This document shows, piece by piece, positions 60,091-64,000 of a stretch of 64,000 nucleotides of DNA (its first letter is position 1; each line of letters starts with the position of its first letter). The position numbers and the translations under genes were made by a program. The stretch is from an uncultured Bacilli bacterium (GTDB taxonomy: Bacteria > Bacillota_I > Bacilli_A > RF39 > UBA660), in the NCBI GenBank assembly GCA_947585665.1, contig CANPXE010000004.1, positions 46,582-110,581 on the forward strand. The letters run 5' to 3'. The notes below the pieces were generated by a model. The model saw only the letters and a program-made list of their open reading frames with translations, was not told where the DNA came from and made no database searches.

Positions 60091-60115
60091 AGAAGATAAA
60101 ATCTTCTTTTTTTTC
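60091..60115 (+). terminator. RNase J terminator
   Basis: Stem AGAAGAT / ATCTTCT with an AAA loop, followed by a run of Ts. Confidence 0.88.
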
Positions 60116-60153
60116 TTGTCATTTTATAGTATTATATGATTAGGTGAAAAGAT

Positions 60154-60873
60154 ATGGATGGTAATAAGCGTTTCCTTATTATATATATAGTCGTATCATT
60201 ATTTATATCCTTTACTTTGATTCTAGGAATAGATAATTTAAAAGTAACTAATCGTAATTATATAAAAACAAGTGCGGAAATCGTTGATGAAAAAGATGGT
60301 TATATTAGAATTAAATATGATATTAAAGATAAAGTATATGAAACAAGTCTTGAAAGTCCTAATCAAAAAAAGGGAACAATAACTATTTATTATGATAAGG
60401 GTAATCCTAAAGAAGTGTTATTGACTAGTAAAAGATATTTAAATGGTAAAGAAAAAAAGATTCTTTATGAAATAATAGGGGTATTGTTTATTGTTTCATC
60501 AGTTATCTATGCCCATATCTTATATAAAAAGATGCCGCAATTAGAAAAAAAAGAGAAAGAACAAAATAAAATAAAAGTTTCTCGTGATAGCGTTCATAAA
60601 AAATCTCATCAAGACGTTCAAAAAATAATTGATGAAGAAGAAGTGGTTGTCAAAGGTAGCATAATTGATGTCGTTGAAGTTGATAAGTATTGTGCTTTAG
60701 GTATTTTATATGAATATGAAGATGAAGAATATGAGTTTTATGTCGATGGGTTCCCACTTGAAACTATTAATCGTGTTCCCAAGATGAAAAAGAATGAAGT
60801 AGATGTTTACATTCTTAAAAAAGATCCGTATGCAGCTCGCATAGATGAAGAAAAACTGCGAAAAATATTATAA
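60154..60873 (+). CDS. Two-helix membrane protein, DUF3592-like
   Basis: 239 residues. A first hydrophobic helix (about 7-27) is followed by a small strand-rich outer domain (NYIKTSAEIVDEKDG, GTITIYYDKGNPKEV) and a second helix (about 104-124). The cytoplasmic tail repeats the same kind of domain (VVVKGSIIDVVEVDKYC, then VDVYILKKDPYAARID). The 'helix, XaxVv-type strand domain with YDPxNP, helix' layout resembles DUF3592 proteins. Monocistronic, between two terminators. No function can be given. Confidence 0.65.
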   Translation: MDGNKRFLIIYIVVSLFISFTLILGIDNLKVTNRNYIKTSAEIVDEKDGYIRIKYDIKDKVYETSLESPNQKKGTITIYYDKGNPKEVLLTSKRYLNGKEKKILYEIIGVLFIVSSVIYAHILYKKMPQLEKKEKEQNKIKVSRDSVHKKSHQDVQKIIDEEEVVVKGSIIDVVEVDKYCALGILYEYEDEEYEFYVDGFPLETINRVPKMKKNEVDVYILKKDPYAARIDEEKLRKIL

Positions 60874-60909
60874 AGAAGGTATATTTTGATAAATATATCT
60901 TTTCTTTTT
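60874..60909 (+). terminator. Terminator of the 60154 gene
   Basis: AAGGTATATTT pairs with AAATATATCTT (one G-U pair), loop TGAT, followed by TTCTTTTT. Confidence 0.8.
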
Positions 60910-60941
60910 ACATTTCTTTTTAATAAATTGTTAAAAACATA

Positions 60942-60970
60942 TTGACTTTTTACTCTGTTATTAATATAAT
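60942..60970 (+). promoter_or_regulatory. Promoter of the NAD salvage operon
   Basis: TTGACT (60942-60947), 17 bp, TATAAT (60965-60970). It is flanked by the inverted repeat TTGTTAA (60928-60934) / TTAACAA (60975-60981), and GTTATTAA occurs directly at 60957 and 60971; these could be operator half-sites, unproven. Confidence 0.8.
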
Positions 60971-60994
60971 GTTATTAACAAAGGAGAGATTGAT

Positions 60995-61606
60995 ATGAAA
61001 AATTTAAAAGTTTATAAGAAAGCTTTAATCGTTGTCGATATGGTTAATGGCTTTGTAAAAGCAGGGGCTTTAGCTGATCGTCATATTGAAGGAACGATTA
61101 CAAGACAAAAAGAATTACTTGATGAATATGAAAGAGAAAATGAGTTAGTCATTTTCATCAAAGATACGCACACCAAAGATTCAGTTGAACATGATCGTTT
61201 TGGCGGAAGTTTTCATTGTCTTGCAGGAACAGAAGAAGCAAGAGTCATTTCCGAATTAGAACCTTATGAAAGAAAGAAGAATGCTCTTTCTCTTGAAAAG
61301 AATTCAACTAGTTTTATCTGGGCTGAGAATAAAGAAGAAGGCTATAACTTCATTGATGTTCTAAAAGAATTAGAAAATGTTGAACAAATTGATGTCGTTG
61401 GTTGTTGTACTGATATATGTGTTGTTAATGGAGTCCTTCCAATGATGAATTGGTTTGATCAAAATAATAAACGCATTTTAGTAAATCTTCATGTTGATGC
61501 GATTGATACTTATGAAATACCTAATGTTCATAGTCGTGAAGAATATGAAAAAGCAGCGTATCTTTTAATGGAACAACAGGGTGCTGTTAAAGTTAAGAAA
61601 AAATAA
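60995..61606 (+). CDS. pncA: Nicotinamidase / isochorismatase-family cysteine hydrolase
   Basis: 203 residues. Catalytic Asp is D15 in LIVVDMVNGF, a metal site is in KDTHTKDSVEHD, and the nucleophile is C142 in GCCTDICV. The genes directly downstream (nicotinate phosphoribosyltransferase and a NUDIX hydrolase) make nicotinamidase the best call: nicotinamide to nicotinate in the NAD salvage (Preiss-Handler) pathway. ATG 60995 follows AAAGGAGAG. The next gene begins 16 bp after its stop, within an operon. Confidence 0.85.
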   Translation: MKNLKVYKKALIVVDMVNGFVKAGALADRHIEGTITRQKELLDEYERENELVIFIKDTHTKDSVEHDRFGGSFHCLAGTEEARVISELEPYERKKNALSLEKNSTSFIWAENKEEGYNFIDVLKELENVEQIDVVGCCTDICVVNGVLPMMNWFDQNNKRILVNLHVDAIDTYEIPNVHSREEYEKAAYLLMEQQGAVKVKKK

Positions 61607-61622
61607 AGATGGAGGAAATGAT

Positions 61623-63209
61623 ATGGAAAAATTTGTTATTGATCTAGATGAAGAAAGACAAGAAGAACTTTTAAAGTTATTAGCTGAAAATGGTTTTGAA
61701 GATGTTAATTTGAAAGAGGACGAAACTAATATGAGTCTCATGACAGACTTTTATGAACTTACCATGGCCCAAGTTAATGTGATGCAAGATGATCCAAATG
61801 GTATTGAGTACTTTGATGGTTTCTTTCGAACTGAACCATTAGATGCTGGTTACGGTGTTGTTGCTGGTACGGATACGATGATTGATTATATTAAGAATCT
61901 TCATTTTCGTAAGAGTGATATTGATTATTTACGTAGTACGGGTAAATTTAGTGAAAAGTTTTTAGATTATTTAAAAGACTTTAAGTTTAGAGGAGATATT
62001 TGGGCTGTACCTGATGGAACACCAATTTTTAGAAATGAACCATTTATTACCGTAAGAGGAAATCGTGTAGAATGTAAGATTGTTGAAACAGCACTTTTAT
62101 CCATTTACAACAGTCAAATTGCTTATGCAACCGCAGCTCGTAAAATTGTTGAAGCGACGAATGGTGTTGATGTTGTCGTTGAAGATCCTAAAACGAAAAA
62201 AATGATTCCTATTATGGAGTTTGGTGCTCGTCGTGCTTATGGTTGTCAAGCCGCAATTGATGCTAGTAAATGTGCGGTTATGGCAGGATGTGCGGGAACA
62301 TCAAATACTTTGGCTGCTAAAAGATATGGTTTAATTCCAATGGGAACAATGGCTCATAGTGCCATAATGGAAGCAAGTAGTGAAGAAGAAGCTTTTGAAA
62401 AATATGCTAAAACATATCCTAATAAACCATTGTTCTTAGTTGATACTTATGACACTTTGAGAAGTGGTGTTCCTAATGCTGTTAAAGTATGTAAAAAATT
62501 GGGAATTGAGTTAGGCGGTGTAAGAATAGATAGTGGTGACTTAGCGTACCTTTCTAAAGAAAGTATGAATCTTTTGAAGAAGGAGTATCCTAATGCTGTA
62601 ATTTGCTTATCTAATGGACTTAACGCTAATTCCATTTCTTCATTAAAACAACAAGGTGCTGTTATCGGTTCTATCGGTTGTGGTGATAATATTGCTTCTC
62701 CTGATAAAAGAGTTGGTGCGGTCTATAAAAACTGTGCCATTGAAGAAGATGGTAAAATTATTCCTAAATTAAAAATAAGTGGTGATAAAGTTAAGACAAC
62801 AAATCCCGGATTTAAAAAGATTTGGCGTTTCTATGATAAGAAGACGGGGTATGCTTTGGGGGACGTCATAACTAAATACGACGAAGTAATTCCCCTTGAC
62901 TCTTACACTTTAGTAAATCATGAAGATCCTCTTCAAACAAGAGAACTTAGAGATTATACTGTTCGTGAGTTACAAGTACCAATCTTTAAAAATGGTGAAC
63001 TAGTATATCAAGATTTATCTCTTCCTGAAAAAGTAAGCTATTGTAATAATGAAATGAATCACTTATATCCAGAAGTTCGTCGTGTTGAAAAACCTCATAA
63101 ATATATTGTTGACTTATCAGTAGAATTAGGAGAACTTCGTGATCAATTAATTGACGCTATTAAAGGTGAAGTTAAAGGAAAACAAAAGAAATTAGGAGTA
63201 AAAAAGTAA
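61623..63209 (+). CDS. pncB: Nicotinate phosphoribosyltransferase with N-terminal extension
   Basis: Makes nicotinate mononucleotide from nicotinate and PRPP with ATP. The usual family start, MSLMTDFYELTMAQV, appears at residue 37. Further motifs are FMEFGARRAYG-like (IMEFGARRAYGCQAA), GTSNTLAAKRYG, GTMAHSAIM and GVRIDSGDLAYLS. The annotated start at ATG 61623 (GGAGG, 7 bp away) adds 36 acidic residues, EKFVIDLDEERQEELLKLLA and following, which look like a separate helix and are not part of the core. A second start at about 61731 would remove them, but I see no ribosome site there. 528 residues in all. Confidence 0.92.
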   Translation: MEKFVIDLDEERQEELLKLLAENGFEDVNLKEDETNMSLMTDFYELTMAQVNVMQDDPNGIEYFDGFFRTEPLDAGYGVVAGTDTMIDYIKNLHFRKSDIDYLRSTGKFSEKFLDYLKDFKFRGDIWAVPDGTPIFRNEPFITVRGNRVECKIVETALLSIYNSQIAYATAARKIVEATNGVDVVVEDPKTKKMIPIMEFGARRAYGCQAAIDASKCAVMAGCAGTSNTLAAKRYGLIPMGTMAHSAIMEASSEEEAFEKYAKTYPNKPLFLVDTYDTLRSGVPNAVKVCKKLGIELGGVRIDSGDLAYLSKESMNLLKKEYPNAVICLSNGLNANSISSLKQQGAVIGSIGCGDNIASPDKRVGAVYKNCAIEEDGKIIPKLKISGDKVKTTNPGFKKIWRFYDKKTGYALGDVITKYDEVIPLDSYTLVNHEDPLQTRELRDYTVRELQVPIFKNGELVYQDLSLPEKVSYCNNEMNHLYPEVRRVEKPHKYIVDLSVELGELRDQLIDAIKGEVKGKQKKLGVKK

Positions 63210-63210
63210 G

Positions 63211-63918
63211 ATGAAAGAAGAATTACGTGAGTTAAAAGGTTATTTAGAAGAACTAAAAACATTATCGAAGCGTTTAGTCCCTACAAGAGAGTTATATCGT
63301 GATGGAATTATTACTATAAATGGTGTAGAATATATAGATGTAAATGCAATGCAAAAGAAAAATTTTGTCACTGTTGAACGCTACCTCTGTTCTTTAAACA
63401 ATGGTAAAACAATAAAGCGCGAACAAATTAAAAAGAATGGTCAAGATGGTTCGGCTGTTGTCATATTACCGGTTACTACGGACAATGAGATAATCGTGAC
63501 TGTTGAACCGCGCGTCTTTACTGAACGAACTGTTGGCATTGGTTTTCCTGCTGGATACATTGAAGAAGGGGAAGAACCTCATATTGCCGCTCTTCGTGAA
63601 CTCCAAGAAGAAGTTGGGTGTGTTCCTAAATATTTAGTGGAACTAAAAAGATACTATCAAGATGAAGGAATTAGTGGTGCTAAAAACGTTGCATTTCTTG
63701 CTGTTGGTTGTCAAGAAGGATACGAAAAACATCCTGACCCTGGCGAATTTATAAGATATTTTAAATGTTCTTATGATGACGTTTTATATCTTGAGAAAGA
63801 AGGTTATTTAGAGAGTGCCAATACTCTTATTGCACTATCCAAAGCCCAACCTTATTTTGATGAATTGGGTCATGTTAAACAATTAACTAAATCTAAAAAT
63901 GTCATAGAAATAAAATAA
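63211..63918 (+). CDS. NUDIX hydrolase (ADP-ribose pyrophosphatase-like)
   Basis: 235 residues. A complete Nudix box G-x5-E-x7-RELQEEVG lies in GYIEEGEEPHIAALRELQEE near residues 115-134. The downstream YYQDEGISGAKNVAFLAVGC pattern suits ADP-ribose pyrophosphatase-type NUDIX enzymes, which hydrolyse ADP-ribose and related nucleotides. It follows pncB by 1 bp (stop TAA, then GATG), so it is translated with the NAD salvage genes; this supports a role in NAD-metabolite turnover. The N-terminal 60 residues are a helical extension found in the ADPRP class. Confidence 0.88.
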   Translation: MKEELRELKGYLEELKTLSKRLVPTRELYRDGIITINGVEYIDVNAMQKKNFVTVERYLCSLNNGKTIKREQIKKNGQDGSAVVILPVTTDNEIIVTVEPRVFTERTVGIGFPAGYIEEGEEPHIAALRELQEEVGCVPKYLVELKRYYQDEGISGAKNVAFLAVGCQEGYEKHPDPGEFIRYFKCSYDDVLYLEKEGYLESANTLIALSKAQPYFDELGHVKQLTKSKNVIEIK

Positions 63919-64000
63919 AAAAGAAGGATGACTAACTATTAAAAGTCAAGAGATTTTTTATAGAAGTTATAAATTGGAAAGAAACCCACGCCAAAAAGAT

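Overview
The window is AT-rich, densely coding DNA from a spore-forming, low-GC Gram-positive bacterium (Bacillota; Bacilli or the Erysipelotrichia/Mollicutes side of that group). The support is: a germination protease next to SpoIIP and ribosomal protein S20 (the rpsT-gpr-spoIIP order known from Bacillus), a Ger receptor operon, ComN, a bifunctional Rel, RNase III and an RNase J2-type protein, strong AGGAGG ribosome sites, sortase-type surface proteins, and TGA used as a stop codon (end of rel, dtd, gmk). I saw no rRNA, tRNA, CRISPR array, IS element or prophage.

Layout. 1-367 is the start of a membrane protein on the minus strand. 520-5791 is a murC-comN-rel-dtd-AI-2E transporter operon. 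5914-10356 is one giant protein with a C-terminal nucleotidyltransferase motif. 10387-13803 holds a transglutaminase-like protein, rpsT, gpr and spoIIP. 14160-20296 is a run of membrane-anchored, mostly unassigned envelope proteins (zinc ribbons, a HEXXH protein, a degenerate trypsin-like protein). 20438-23832 is a gerA-type operon on the minus strand. 23916-29987 holds rlmD, a frameshifted YhcG-type nuclease, a GH25 lysozyme and a three-gene unknown operon. 30076-30618 is rubrerythrin. 30735-33952 is an array of three small cell-wall proteins. 34073-37157 holds small membrane proteins and a membrane-anchored phosphoglycerate-mutase-like pseudoenzyme. 37169-40670 is the translation block: L20 leader, infC-rpmI-rplT, then rpsB-tsf. 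40748-48058 holds gmk, an Ig-like surface protein, a two-component system, a coiled-coil protein, a ZnuA-like lipoprotein and rnc. 48236-58322 holds two large sortase-type surface proteins. 58438-63918 holds RNase J, a membrane protein and a nicotinamidase / nicotinate phosphoribosyltransferase / NUDIX operon.

The most striking signal is a set of five G8-G9 homopolymers in a G-poor genome. All lie on the coding strand and all belong to the five cell-wall-anchored proteins between 30.6 and 58.3 kb. Three sit exactly between the -35 and -10 boxes, where a change in length would tune promoter spacing. Two sit inside the first codons, where slippage would switch the frame. This looks like a phase-variable surface-protein regulon that uses both transcriptional and translational switches. 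The two large genes also share a duplicated promoter/5'UTR/terminator cassette.

Other unusual features: ribosomal proteins L20 and S2 both carry a Lys/Glu-rich linker plus a Rho-N/SAP-like tail joined by a 40-nt perfect DNA repeat; infC appears to start at an AUA codon; and several enzyme-fold proteins have lost their catalytic or metal residues (trypsin-like, iPGM-like, ZnuA-like, RNase J-like).
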